Source: Lichtheimia corymbifera B2541
Taxonomy: Eukaryota > Mucoromycota > Mucoromycetes > Mucorales > Lichtheimiaceae
NCBI GenBank assembly: GCA_000697475.1
Contig: JNEU01000814.1
Location: 54,877 to 118,876 of the forward strand
DNA: 64,000 nucleotides
Direction of reading: 5' to 3'
This document shows, in pieces, positions 12,201-23,700 of this stretch. The translations under genes were made by a program, and so were the position numbers. Position 1 is the stretch's first letter. Each line of letters begins with the position of its first letter. The notes under the pieces are model-generated. The model was not told the DNA's origin. It made no database searches and saw only the letters and a program-made list of their open reading frames with translations.

Positions 12201-12558
12201 TTCTGTAAGAGGATACAACTTGTGCATATCTTCACGTGCGGTCTCGAGGAACTCTGGCATATTGGCATGTTTCAAGCATTCAACTAACTTGTAATTAAGG
12301 TCGTAATTGGTCCTGTCTTCTTTTATCTACAATGCCGCAATGTTAGCAAGCATTGAGTGTCAACGCAAGCAGTGTCATATATACCTCTTCCATGAGACTG
12401 GGTAAGTCATCGAGGGCTTTGAGGGTTTCTTTTGCCGCGCGATTCTCGAGACTCTCATTTTCTTCTTGTTCCTCGTCCACTGTCGCATCGATTGCTGAGT
12501 CATTGGTGATTTCCCAATCTCCAGGTGCGGCTGTTTCTTTTGGCGTATCAGGTTCCAT
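9231..12558 (-). CDS. SART3/Prp24-like U4/U6 snRNP recycling factor lacking RRMs
   Basis: Eighteen exons, 791 aa. Exons: 12385-12558, 12200-12326, 12044-12148, 11850-11986, 11745-11795, 11684-11694, 11544-11611, 11337-11482, 11122-11280, 10960-11064, 10865-10898, 10688-10807, 10540-10623, 10424-10500, 10264-10370, 10024-10210, 9905-9967, 9231-9851. Residues about 60-560 are HAT (half-TPR) repeats, for example FLETAREDMHKLYPLTE, MWQDWISDSKREE, IPIWKSFVEYVLELF and LYERAVALYCTDVALWDDY. A basic Lsm-associated linker (KAQHRLKLKQNRKQARSADY) follows, and the protein ends DDFRAMLLGKK, the Lsm2-8-binding tail of SART3/Prp24. The family re-anneals U4 and U6 snRNAs. The two RRMs normally found between linker and tail are absent; in their place is a Thr/Ser/Ala-rich region and an RG-rich box (GGRGRGRGRG). 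One exon is 11 nt. Confidence 0.9.
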
Positions 12559-13465
12559 AAGAAAGAACGTATGCGTTGTGCGATGGAAGGTGCCGCTGCC
12601 GCAGAAAAATCCTGCTGCCTTAAAAAAAATCCCATTGAGGCTCCGTCGTTGTCTCTAATTTCTTTGATACGTTGACGTCGCTGCATGAAATTACCTTTAC
12701 GTCCTCCATAATCTTGTATGGTTTATAGAGACCCCTCCTTCACAATTTACATGGAAATAAACATTTAAACGACTCATCCTCTTTGGATATATATAAGCGT
12801 CACACGTGTATTGACGTGGTTGTATGTGTGTGATTGTGTAATAATAAGGAACAATGAGTGATACTTGTTCATCCTGCTACAATTGGATAATCGCTAATTC
12901 GCACTTTGCAATGCATCATAGCAGGTATTTATATACAAAGAAAGGCGTCACTTTAGCATGTGATCTATTACTGACATGGATACTTACACAATCAAGGCTG
13001 ACCTTACTACAAAGTCGAATATGGTTGACAATGACAACCATCACGACAATGAGAGTAGGATAACAATGAAACACTAAGAATGACCACAATAAGGATCTGT
13101 ACATGTGTCGGTTTACAAGGAAAAGACCATGTACACGATAAGGACCCAACCTTGGCCTTTGATTGTATCAAAAATGGAGAGATGGGTGAAATATCATAGT
13201 TGGCAGCAGCACTCATTCTAATTAGCAGTAATCATCTATCACTTGGGGGCACCACAAAAGAGATATCAAGCTATATTTAATGTCCTTTTATTGTGTCTAT
13301 TTGAATATTGTGGGATATCATAATAAGATTCTAGTTGAGGTGCACCACATTGCTGTGCGTGCATTAGAAAGGAAGGAGTGAGCTAAGTGGCTGGTCTGGG
13401 ATACAAACACTGCCGGACTTGCACTATTTTTTTCAGCAGCTCTTTCAGATCTTTGACATTTCACA
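12559..13465. other. Divergent intergenic region, SART3 / BRX1
   Basis: Promoter region shared by two divergently transcribed RNA-processing genes. TATA-like ATATATATAA occurs near 12788, close to the SART3 side, and TATATTTAA near 13271 on the BRX1 side. No gene is recognised. Confidence 0.5.
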
Positions 13466-14586
13466 ATGGCCTCCGTATACAAGTCAGCCGAGAAAAAAGT
13501 CAATGGCTCCAGCAGCAGCAGCAACAAAGATAAACGGGTCAACAAGCAACGTGTCTTGATGCTCTCTTCGCGTGGTATCGTCTATCGGTAAGCGATCCCT
13601 CTTGCAGACTCTTGTTTGATCGATCTACTAACGACCCAATGGGATAGTTACCGCCATTTGCTCACCGATCTCGAAGGTTTAATGCCTCATGCCAAGAAGG
13701 ATTCTAAATTCGACACAAAGAACAACTTGTTTGTTTTGAACGAGCTCGCTGAACTCAACAACTGCAACAACTGCGTCTTTTTCGAGGTGCGAAAGCGACA
13801 AGACTTGTATTTATGGATGGCAAAGACTCCCAATGGTCCCTCAGTCAAGTTCCACGTTCAAAACTGTGAGTGAGAAAGGATGGAAAGACAGGAGTATATA
13901 TATTGACAATCCTTATTGTATAGTGCATACCATGGATGAGCTCAAGATGACTGGCAATTGCTTAAAGGGCTCTCGTCCTATTCTTTCATTCGACAAGTCA
14001 TTCGAGTCAGCACCTCACTGGGCATTGCTCAAGGAACTTTTGGCTCAAGTTTTCAACGTTCCCAAGGGCTCACGCCGATCAAAACCCTTTTTCGATCACG
14101 TGCTTTCATTCTCTATTGCAGACAACCGCATCTGGTTCCGAAACTATCAGGTAAAAAGGAAAAGGAATGGAGGATCATATAAATGATGTTCTAACGCTTC
14201 GTATCATTCAAGGTCGTGGAGAAGAACAAAGAGAACACTCCTGGATTCACAAGCAAAGACAAGGGTGACATTTCGCTCGTTGAGATCGGTCCTCGTTTCT
14301 GTTTGACCGTGATCCGTATCTTTGATGGCTCTTTTGGTGGTCCCACTGTTTACGAGAATCAAGAGTTTGTCAGCCCCAACTTTGTAAGTATCTCGATGGA
14401 TTGGGATTTGAGAAAAAAAGAGATGACTTACATACATGGTCCTTGTATTAGATCCGTGCTGCATTGCGTAAAGATAAGATTCAAAAGTATCAGAACCGAC
14501 TTCAGGCTACGGATGAACGCAAGGCCCGAATTGCGGATACCAAGATGGAAGAATCCGAATTGAGCGATCGCAAGGTCTTTCAATAG
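13466..14586 (+). CDS. BRX1: Ribosome biogenesis protein BRX1 (Brix domain)
   Basis: Five exons: 13466-13587, 13648-13865, 13924-14150, 14213-14383, 14452-14586 (290 aa). A nucleolar protein needed for 60S subunit assembly (family knowledge). The Brix domain runs from about residue 30 (RVLMLSSRGIVYRYRHLL) to about 250. Typical blocks visible: DLEGLMPHAKKDSKFD, NCVFFEVRKRQDLYLWMAK, GPSVKFHVQNLHTMDELKM, GNCLKGSRPILSFD and VEIGPRFCLTVIRIFDGSFGG. A charged C-terminal tail (RKDKIQKYQNRLQ) ends the protein. The Ser- and Lys-rich N-terminus is usual. Splice junctions all keep frame. It is divergent from the SART3-like gene, a pairing of two RNA-processing functions. Confidence 0.96.
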
Positions 14587-16243
14587 ATTATCCCCACCTT
14601 TCAGCATCATACATTCAACAGCCCAAACAGATGAAACCTCCCCATTTTTCTTTCAATTAGCATGTTAATACAACAATGATTCCACATTTGATGATGTAAA
14701 GCGAGTGTGATATATGGCCTAATTCATATATGCTGCCAAGAAACGCGATTTGCATAAGGGTCATGCATTTTCAGGGTCAAAAATTGATTTGTTGTGAAGG
14801 GATCTAACAGCCACAATCGATCATGATTTATTCCTCTTATAGCTGTAAACACGCCACAACCATTATGGCAAGGGTCAACTTAGTCCCATGGCGAGTCTAC
14901 TACGCAAGCTTGTGTGTTAATTTATTAAAATCGTTACACTAACGACGATAGTCAAATATCCAACGCTATTATGTGGTGGGGTAATAGAATGTCTGAATGA
15001 TAATAATGATTCTGGATCGCGCCTTGGCATCATCAAACTTGAATATGCATTGTCCTACAAGCAATCTTCCTTAGCACAATGCTCCTAGTCAGCAATTGAT
15101 AACATTTAAGGACCATGATCTAATGTACATCCCTTATGAACCACGTGGTCTTACTACATGCTTCAGCAGATGGCATATTACACGTGTCATTCAATGCAGT
15201 GATATGCAGACGGTCATTGATTTATGCTTGAAACCGGAACAGCGGGAAGCCATCGGCTTGGAGCGCAAGGTAGAAAATTGATAAAAGGATACGGAGCAAA
15301 CACGAAAAAAGGAACAACAACGCAGCCTCCGGTTGTATAAATAGAATAGTCTACTATTTGACACCTAAGATGTCTGAAGAGAACGATGACTTCATACATG
15401 AAAAAAGGGCATTATCAATCACTCTTACATTATAAACTATCATCCCTTTGTTGTAATGCCATGAAATAGAATTGGGTTGCCATGTTATATTCATCATGTG
15501 GTGGGAAGAGAGCACAATGGCCGAGGCACTTTCCAGCGTGTACTACCACCTTTTTGCTATTTCTATTACACAAACAGCGATCCCAATAATTAACCCCGAA
15601 AGGTACTCACATGTTGCAATGCCGCCTTGCACACACAAATACATCGACCCATACCAACGTGGTAAAGAACATGCATGCTAATAGTAGTAACTAGAGACTA
15701 GAACCTAAAACCATGTTTCATTTCGTGTTTATACTGTAGCATAGTCACCGGTTACTTTTTTCATCCCACGCTCATGTATATGAAATACCAACCGGGTGAT
15801 CGCCTTGTTGAAGCATTTACCTGGTAAACTTTCTGTCACCCACGTCGATCAAGTTTTAACATTCTCGGGATATGCGTATGCCAAGAAAAATTTCAAAGCG
15901 AGCAACAGATTGCAGATCGTTTTGTGTAACAACGCAAACATGTGCCCGATCCAGGTAATTGCGACCAAACCATATTCTGCAAGTCTAATTTACTTTGGCA
16001 TATAATTGTCATCCATACTTTACTATTACTGCGCGCGCAAACACACATACAAATGCAACATAGAGATCGACTCTTGTGTAGTACGACATGAAGAATACTT
16101 TACATCATCATTGTAAAAGAAGACCATAGATGAAATAGTGGATGATACATATAGACATACATGGAGGATGTATCTGCTGAATTTTTATTATGGAATACAG
16201 GAGTCGGATTTGAAGGAGGAGAAGGATGTGGGGGATGTAACGA
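14587..16243. other. Intergenic, about 1.65 kb, BRX1 / chitin deacetylase
   Basis: Convergent gene ends. AT-rich DNA with scattered short open frames (e.g. 15096-15281, 15796-16005) that have no recognisable domain, no supporting splice sites and no clear codon bias. E-box-like CACGTG occurs at 15142-15147. I see no gene here. Confidence 0.5.
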
Positions 16244-17718
16244 TTAAGCGAAAGCAAGAACAGCAAACAAGGCACTGGCAAAGAGAGCACCGTTGATAGA
16301 TGCCATAGGGGAAGCAGCTGACTCACCATCACCAGCAGGAGTAGCGCTACCACCGCTGGTCTTACCACCATCCTTGACGTATTGTTCAAAGGTGGGGAAG
16401 GTGATGGTGTCCTCAACGTAGGGGTTGGTGATGTTCTTGCAGGTGGCAACATCAATGATATGATCATAGGCACCCTTAAGTCCTTCGTAGTTTTGCATAG
16501 CCATGTCCATGGTCATGTTGTTGATTTCGTGAGAGAGGATCAAAGCACCGGATTCAGCGAAAGAACCATTCTTGCCCATCTCAATAAAGTTTTTGTAGTT
16601 TTGTTGAACGGTCTCGGTAGTAACGCCAGGCATGGAGTTAGCAGCCCAGTCATCAGTATCGATGTTCCAGAGAATGGCAGTAAGGTTGAGTTGAGTGGCA
16701 ATCCAACGAACACGGTCATCAATATCACCTTGAGCCTAAATAGCGAGGAACAGGGAAGGTTAGTATCATAGAAACTCCATGCTACGTTTTGGTATGATGC
16801 AATTCATCCACTTACAGGTCGCCCTAAATAAATAAAAAGCTCGTGTTAGTAGATAAATCAATGACGATTGCTTAAAATGATCTTACAGAACTTGGGCGTG
16901 AGGCCTGTCACGTACTTGATGGCCTTGGTGGAATAATAGAGCTCGGCAAGCACTTCTTGGTTAGTAAGAGTTGTCATAAGCTTGTGGGACCATGTGTGAC
17001 CAGCAATATGATGACCATCCTTGACACCACGGAGAGCACCATAGGGCCAAGCGAGGACGTTGGAACCGATGTAGAACATGGATGCCTTTTGCTTGTTTTG
17101 CTCGAGGAAATCATAGAATGCATTGTGAGAGCAGTTGGGACCATCATCAAAGGTCTATGTATTATAAATGTCAGAATATAAAGTGTCTAAATGTGGCGCA
17201 ATTTTTGCTTACCAAACCAAGAGTCTCGGGTTCATCACAATAATAGATATCAGCGTTGACATCCTTGAGCTTGGGAACGGTACAACCAGAGCTACTCCAC
17301 CAGCAGTCAGGATCGTTTTGAGTATCATAGCCTGTTATAATCATGACTTAGTATCTCTCAAGACAACATTTTCTAGTGTATGAATCTCACCTTGCATAAC
17401 GAGACCACCATCAGGGCCAATAGCGCGAGGCTGAACGTTAGGAGCCTTGGACCAGTCAATCGAGTCCCAAAGGGCCTTGAACTCGGCACTGGTGTTCATG
17501 CCGTTAGTGGTGGCGGTATCCCACACAGTAGGCCACTCGGCCTTGTTGTAAGTGTAATCCGACTCATAGTAGGTGCATTCTTTAGCGGGATCATGCGAAG
17601 TGGTTTGGTCAATATCAGGGATGTTGATCTTAGTAGGGTCGGTGGTGCTGGTGTAGTTGGTGGTAACAGCTTGAGCACCAACAATAGCTGCTGCTGCAAG
17701 AATGGCGGTCTTGAACAT
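16244..17718 (-). CDS. GPI-type chitin deacetylase (CE4 polysaccharide deacetylase)
   Basis: Five exons: 17391-17718, 17213-17331, 16887-17154, 16816-16823 (8 nt) and 16244-16735 (404 aa). Signal peptide MFKTAILAAAAIVGAQA; the C-terminal hydrophobic stretch after a Ser/Gly-rich spacer (GDGESAASPMASINGALFA) looks like a GPI-anchor signal. The CE4 NodB domain is intact: TFDDGP (catalytic base Asp152, metal ligand Asp153), metal ligands His202 and His206 in HTWSH, WRPAQGD as motif 3, NIDTDDW as motif 4, and LSHE as motif 5. It removes acetyl groups from chitin to make chitosan at the cell surface (family knowledge). Motif 3 is assembled across an 8-nt microexon. Motif 3 reads RPA where RPP is usual. 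Confidence 0.95.
16816..16823 (-). other. 8-nt microexon of chitin deacetylase
   Basis: GGCGACCT on the minus strand, flanked by TTTATTTAG and GTAAGTGG. With the last base of the preceding exon it encodes Trp-Arg-Pro, the heart of CE4 motif 3. Without it, frame and active site are both lost. Confidence 0.85.
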
Positions 17719-17824
17719 AAGGAACGACAAAGGGACAATAAATGAACGAAATAGGGGAAAATGTATAGAGTAAGTGAAAAAAACAGCAATTGGAGTGATT
17801 TGTTGGGTTGTCGCCAGGGATGGC

Positions 17825-17834
17825 TTTTTATATA
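17825..17834 (-). promoter_or_regulatory. TATA box of chitin deacetylase
   Basis: TATATAAAAA on the minus strand, about 107 bp upstream of the start codon at 17718. Confidence 0.55.
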
Positions 17835-18234
17835 CTAAAAAGGAACCCACAAAAAGAAGGTAAAAACGAGGTGAAGATCTCGTTAGCCCGATGTTCTTTT
17901 TTCGTATCTTGGTGTCAGTGTTCCAAGGACATGAGAGAATTGGTGTAACACGCGATGGCCTGAAAACTGAAACTTAGCAACATTACCGAGCCTTATTAGT
18001 CCGCTACTACCCGCTATGATCCCCCCAATTGACCATTGTCCATACCCGGTTACTGTGCGTTGTCTCAGTTTTTTTGTTGCTCCCTAAATTAGATAGCCTT
18101 TATTCTCGATCCTTGTCCCTCCCTGTGCGTGAAATCATTCTTCAACATATTCTCACAATAGAAGCATCAGCTGTCATTCTTGCGTCATTCCTTTTGATTT
18201 AAGCACTTTTTTAAAGATTTACAATTGTAGCTAA

Positions 18235-18256
18235 GGTGTGTGTGTGTGTGTGTGTG
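18235..18256 (+). repeat. (GT)n microsatellite
   Basis: A run of GT dinucleotides in intergenic DNA. Similar CA/GT tracts recur through the window. Confidence 0.8.
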
Positions 18257-18569
18257 GTTGCAAAGGTGGAAAAGGTTCAAGTTAGATTTTTAAATATCTT
18301 CATTCCGCAAGAGTCTAGACATTGTAGCGGGTAAAAGATCCAAAGCGAGAGAGAGAGATGTATGTGTGTGTGTGCTGCGTGCGTGTTTGAATGTATATAA
18401 AGAAAGGACGATTGAGAGAGATACAATAAACGAGTTGAATAAATGGTGTGTGTTGTTGTGGTCATGCGTTTGTGAGTGTCATACAATGACAAATGTCGAT
18501 CCACAAATGTATGTACGTTCCCAGCGCACACACACATAGGATCCTGGGTGGGAATCAACTGGGGTTATT

Positions 18570-20254
18570 TCATCGCTTGAGGGTTGAACCAAACTTGCGT
18601 TGAAACATGACAAGGTCATGAGTGATACGATCCATCATTTCCAATGTAGATTCGGGTGGTAATGTTGTTGCTTGTTGCTGTTCCAGAGCGGGGATCGGTG
18701 TAGTAGGGCTGACGCATTTCTGATGATCATCCTCCGCCAGGGGTAGAGTCGATGCACTGCTTAACGATGATGATGCGGAGGAGGTAGAATTTGACCTCTC
18801 CCTTCTCTTGGTTGCCATATCAATTTGTAGTTTGCTGACATAATCCAATATTTGTCGTGCTCGCTTGTTCATCTCTGTGATCGACATTTTTGGATTTGGA
18901 TACTTGATTCTGGCAGGTGGAGATGATTCGCGGACTGGTAATCCATCTTGATCCCAATACGGCTGATGCAAAGAAGGCATGTCATCCGGTGTAGATAATC
19001 GTGGCGATCCCTTTTTCATACGCTTCTCTTGTTGCTGTGGTGATGGACCACTCCTACTCCTTCCATTAGATGTCTTTTTTGTTGCTGATGACGCGTTGTG
19101 ATTGGTATTGTTGGAAGGTGGTGCAGGTGTCCTTGGTGAAGAAGGGGATGAAATGGTAGTAGCAGTAGTAGCGGTGGCGGTGGTGTTGGTACTGTTGTTG
19201 CCGGTAGTGATAGAGGTGGTCATTGCGTTGTTTGATTGTGCTGTTGCATGGGTGGCAACTGTTGCAGGTATAGATGGCGTCGTGGATGTTGCAGGAGAGG
19301 TTGATCCTTCATCTTCAGGTGGTTCATCCTCTGTTGTATCTTCATGTTTATCCGATGCTGATGCTGCATTATTCCTCTGAGATCGAGATGAAGGCCGTTT
19401 CCTACCACGTCGAGAAGTATCTTGTCGTTTCCTCCTTTTCACAGGGCGATGTTCTGCATCATCTCCATTAGACGGATCTGAAAAAGACAAGATGTGATGA
19501 ATAAAGGATGCACATATATAAAAGAATACAAAGCGTTTACTTACATTGGTGATCCTCCTTTTTGTTGTTGTTGTAGTTACCATTCGGATCATATGCTCGT
19601 TTATATCTACCATTGAATATAACTCAGCACATAATGCTACGTACTAACCTTTTCTCATATTCCCACAACCCCCATGTATGATTGCTCATCCCTCATTTCC
19701 CCCAACCTCCACCATTCTCCAATGACTTACCGGCCATGGCTCTTGTACAAGACATGATTATCGGGTTGACAATGATCGCAGTAATAAAGATCGGGCATAT
19801 CACTCTCAGTCAAACCCACGCAATCACAGTGCTGCCATACTTCACATCGATCGCATTGAACCATCAAACCGACATTATCTGCATATGTACCTTTTATGAG
19901 TGCCACGCGTTCGAGATAAGACATATACCCAACACGATTGATAGCTTACGTTGTTCTCCACAAAGACAACGAGTAACAGATCCACCATCCGAGCTTTCTT
20001 CTTGGTCAAGCTCCTCGTCGTCGTCGTCGTCTTCAGCAGTTGAATGAGTATCGTGTTGCAACGATGGTGGTGGTTGGGTCACAGTGGTCGATCGGGAAGT
20101 TGATTTCCTTGGTGGCTGGGTGCGTACGCTACGACGAGCAGGTGCAGCTATAGCAAGCACACACACACGCACACATACACATACAATGGTCAATGTCGCG
20201 TGCCAACTTGAAGACATGCACACACATACACCCCTTTTTAATACACTTACTCAT
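18570..20254 (-). CDS. Cti6-like PHD-finger protein (predicted Rpd3L subunit)
   Basis: Five exons: 20251-20254 (4 nt, ATG plus one base), 19950-20147, 19731-19878, 19545-19606, 18570-19477 (439 aa). A basic N-terminus (APARRSVRTQPPRKSTSRS) and an acidic patch precede a PHD finger at about residues 60-110: VTRCLCGE, GLMVQCDRCEVWQHCDCVGL, DLYYCDHCQ, a C4HC3 zinc pattern. The rest is low-complexity Ser/Thr/Pro except for PNPKMSITEMNKRARQILDY and a C-terminal helix near MMDRITHDLVMFQRKFG, both of which resemble fungal Cti6. Cti6 reads H3K4 methylation within the Rpd3L deacetylase (family knowledge). An Sds3-like subunit gene lies 12 kb away. Confidence 0.82.
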
Positions 20255-20794
20255 GGTATATATGCTCAAATAAAACAGGTACGACTAGTGTGTGTGTGTG
20301 TGTATATAATGAGAGGTGGTTTCCAAATGACAGGTGTGCTTTGTACAAAGAGCCACGCTAACGACAAGGTATGTATAGGCGGAATAAAGAAACAAAGATG
20401 GTAAATAAAGAGAAAGGTGGGGGAAAAAAGTTATAAACAAAACGGTTGAACAAGCTTTCTTGGTGTTGGATGAGTGAGAAGAAGGAAAAAAAAAAAAGAG
20501 ACAAATGCGGGACCTTGCAAAAGTCGTCGTTGTATGAACTCTGCTGCCTCAGGCCAAGCTATATGCGGCGGACTTGAATGGCTAAATGATGATTGGTCCT
20601 CAATCCATGGCAAGCAAGCAGAAAGCAATAGCCATAACCTTGTTAGAGTCGATGATCATTCAGGGCAATGGTTGATCCATGTAGCTATAGCTTTTATAAT
20701 ATTATATAAATCATTTACGATCCATCTTCAAGGGTATTTGGCAAAAAGAAAGAAAAAAAGAGGGTCATCATCCGATAGCTCCGCATTTGCATCT
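20255..20794. other. Intergenic, PHD gene 5' / tricalbin 3'
   Basis: Contains the PHD gene promoter (minus strand) with GT repeats near 20288-20301, and downstream sequence of the tricalbin gene. No gene is seen. Confidence 0.5.
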
Positions 20795-23700
20795 TTATTG
20801 GGTAAACTCGATCCTAACATGAATTTCACCATGGCCGGTTGGATATAAAGGAAGCCACTGATCAACACTAGTCACTTGGTCGTTGGGTCGTAGCAAATCC
20901 CATAGATTCCATTGGCATTGACCAAGCTCCACTGAGTGACTGAAACGGTTATAATCTTTCACCTTAAAGTTTATAGGCGTTGGCTGTGCAGAAACTTGAC
21001 ATCGGAATGTTTCATTCCTAAAAAGGATCATCCATCATTAATGAATTTTTTTTCCATTGACGTTAGTGGGTCACCTTACCATTGTGGTGCAAGTGTTTTC
21101 TTGACATGTTTGGTCTTGAAGACCTGCTTCTTTCCCAATCGTAGTCGGACATAGGGGTCACTTGTGCCGCTCTTATCAACGCCACGCAAGGATCGTGCCT
21201 CAACGAGGCATATTGAAACTGTGCCATCCAATCCGGTTGCAGTACCATCGCCATGCTGTAGCATCTCATCATTCATTGACATGGTATCCACGCTATGACG
21301 CTCCTTTGCAGATAGAATCGAGGATGCTTGGGATTCATTTCTTGTATGGCCATTACGGCTTTTGCTCATTGTGGGGGTACGGTTGATAGAGCTATTGCTA
21401 CTGCTGTTGTTGGGTGCAAGTGGCGATGATCGAGCGATCGGTGCTGGTTGCTGTGATGATGGTGGTGGTGGTGCTACGTTGGTAGGGGAAGGTCTTGCAG
21501 CAGCTGAAGCCGGTGAAAGAAAAGAGCTGGATTTGGTCATTGTTGGTACACGTAACGAGGTGCTTGTAAGATTCATGTTGGTATACGTGCGTGTATCACC
21601 AAGCACTGAGGTATGTGTCTTTTTCCGGATCAACAATTGCGGTTGCCAGAGGAACCTTACACGCACATAGCCACTGACACCTTCAATACCATCCAGTGGA
21701 ATCTTGACTTGTTTGGCCACAAAACTCTCGACAAAGTCACCACGGATGGATATACCACCAGAGCCCAATGGCTGATCACCCGTGAATTGATTCCAGTCAA
21801 AGACTTCAATTCGGAAACTTGCCGTGACACGCGATTGCTATGTTCCAAAAGGTGAGCTTTTTGAATCCACGCATGATATAATAACTTACAATTGGCACAA
21901 TAAATTGCTCATTCTTCCAAGAAGGATTCACTGTCTTTTTCACTGTTGCGCTCTTGTGTACTCGCTCGCCATTCACTGTAAACACCACGTAAGGATCACT
22001 CGTGCCTGACTTGTCTGCAGCCATCAGATCTTTTGCATCCAAAAGCGTCACTGTCAATTGACCTTGGTTGTCAAGGCTCTCATTTGGATTCAATGTAAAG
22101 TTGACAAGAGGTGTGTAATCGAAACTGAGACGAATTTGTCCACCAGGCAATGTCGTGCCCAATAGCTCAAACCATTCACCTTCGTCATCATTTTCCGTGC
22201 TACGACGACGGGCTTGAATTCTTCTGACAATACTGCTCACAGCTTCCACCCAATATCCAATCTTGATATCATCCTTTTCGTCCGCATGCTCAGGCTTGAT
22301 TTCAATGGCCACACGTGAAAAGTCGGCTTCCTTGACGAACGCATCACCCGTTTCATTGAATGCAAGCGTACGACCTTTCATTTTGGCTGTTTGGAATTGA
22401 GGCATCAGTGCATCCACCAAAAGCTGACAATAGGCGGTGCTGGCACTTGGGAGTCTAACTTCATGAATCTTGACCTTGAGTACACCTGAATTGTATGCCA
22501 TCAAGTCAACCAAATCATCAGGGGTATAGCGGATAGGCACATTATGCAGGTCATTGATAGGCGGTTCCTCGACAACAGGACTCTTTTCCTCATTCTCGTT
22601 ATCGTCTTCCTCTCCCTCCTCCTCATCTTTGGGCTTTGGAAGTGCCAATGTAGGATAAAACTCGGCCGTGTAACGAAGCTCGCCCTTGTCAGCCTTACGA
22701 TCAGCAGACTTTAATGGCGCCCATCTACATTATTTGTTTATAAGTCATATGCTCTCCTGATATATTAGTAATGACACTTACTGATCAATCACCTTGCCGG
22801 TTGGCTCATACCAACGATTATGGCCATCGGAGCACTGCTTGACGATATCCTTCATGCGCAAAATCGTAAAGCCGAGCGTACGATCCTTTATCTTTGCATT
22901 CCAATCCATGACTTCGAGCTTGAGATCTTCCTTGTCAGAGTGCACTGGTACATATTGGGTCTCTCCCCATTCAGGATCCAGGTTGTTGTCAATAACTTCA
23001 GTACGTGTACGGACTTGTGCACCTGCCATAACTCGAACGTAGGGATCTGATTTGCTAGTGACGCCTTCAACATTCTTAAGATCGCGTGCACGCCAAAATG
23101 TCAAACGCACCACACCAATAGGTGGAGCTGTGAGAAAAAGATTAGCTTAGAAAAACCCATGTAATGCTTCTTTTTCTATTACTTACTGTATAAGCCAAGA
23201 CCTAGTGCATCTGATAATCCTGACATGACGACAGGCTTCCATTGAACGCTGAGACGAATACGACCTTGTGCTGGTTGACCATTATCATACATGAGATCCC
23301 ACCAACCATCATTCGTTTGTAGCTGCTGCATCATTTCCACAAGGTACATTTTGAAAACACCAAGGGTCGTATCTTCGGCAAAGCTGATGCTATCCTTGAC
23401 TTCGACACGGATGTAAACGGCGGTTTGATCCAGCACCACAACTTCACCAGATCGCTCAAACTTGGGATTGGCTGTACGCTTGAATACGGGTGTCTGTATA
23501 CGCTCAGCGCCATTGATCATGACTCTCACATAAGGATTGACACGTGCGGATTGAAGACGTCGGCATTCGTTGACAGTAAAGCGTAAAATACCAGAATCTA
23601 TGCATGCATATGAGTGATCAACGCTTCTGTAGTACGACGTATATGCACTTACTCGATTCAGCAGCTGGCTCTATTGTACCATCGTCACGTGGAATAGGCT

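Larger units (their letters stand above)
17719..18569. other. Intergenic upstream of chitin deacetylase
   Basis: Holds the chitin deacetylase promoter, including a TATA box, a (GT)n microsatellite (18235-18256) and a GA-rich tract (18346-18358). It also contains the 3' flank of the PHD gene. No gene is seen. Confidence 0.5.
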
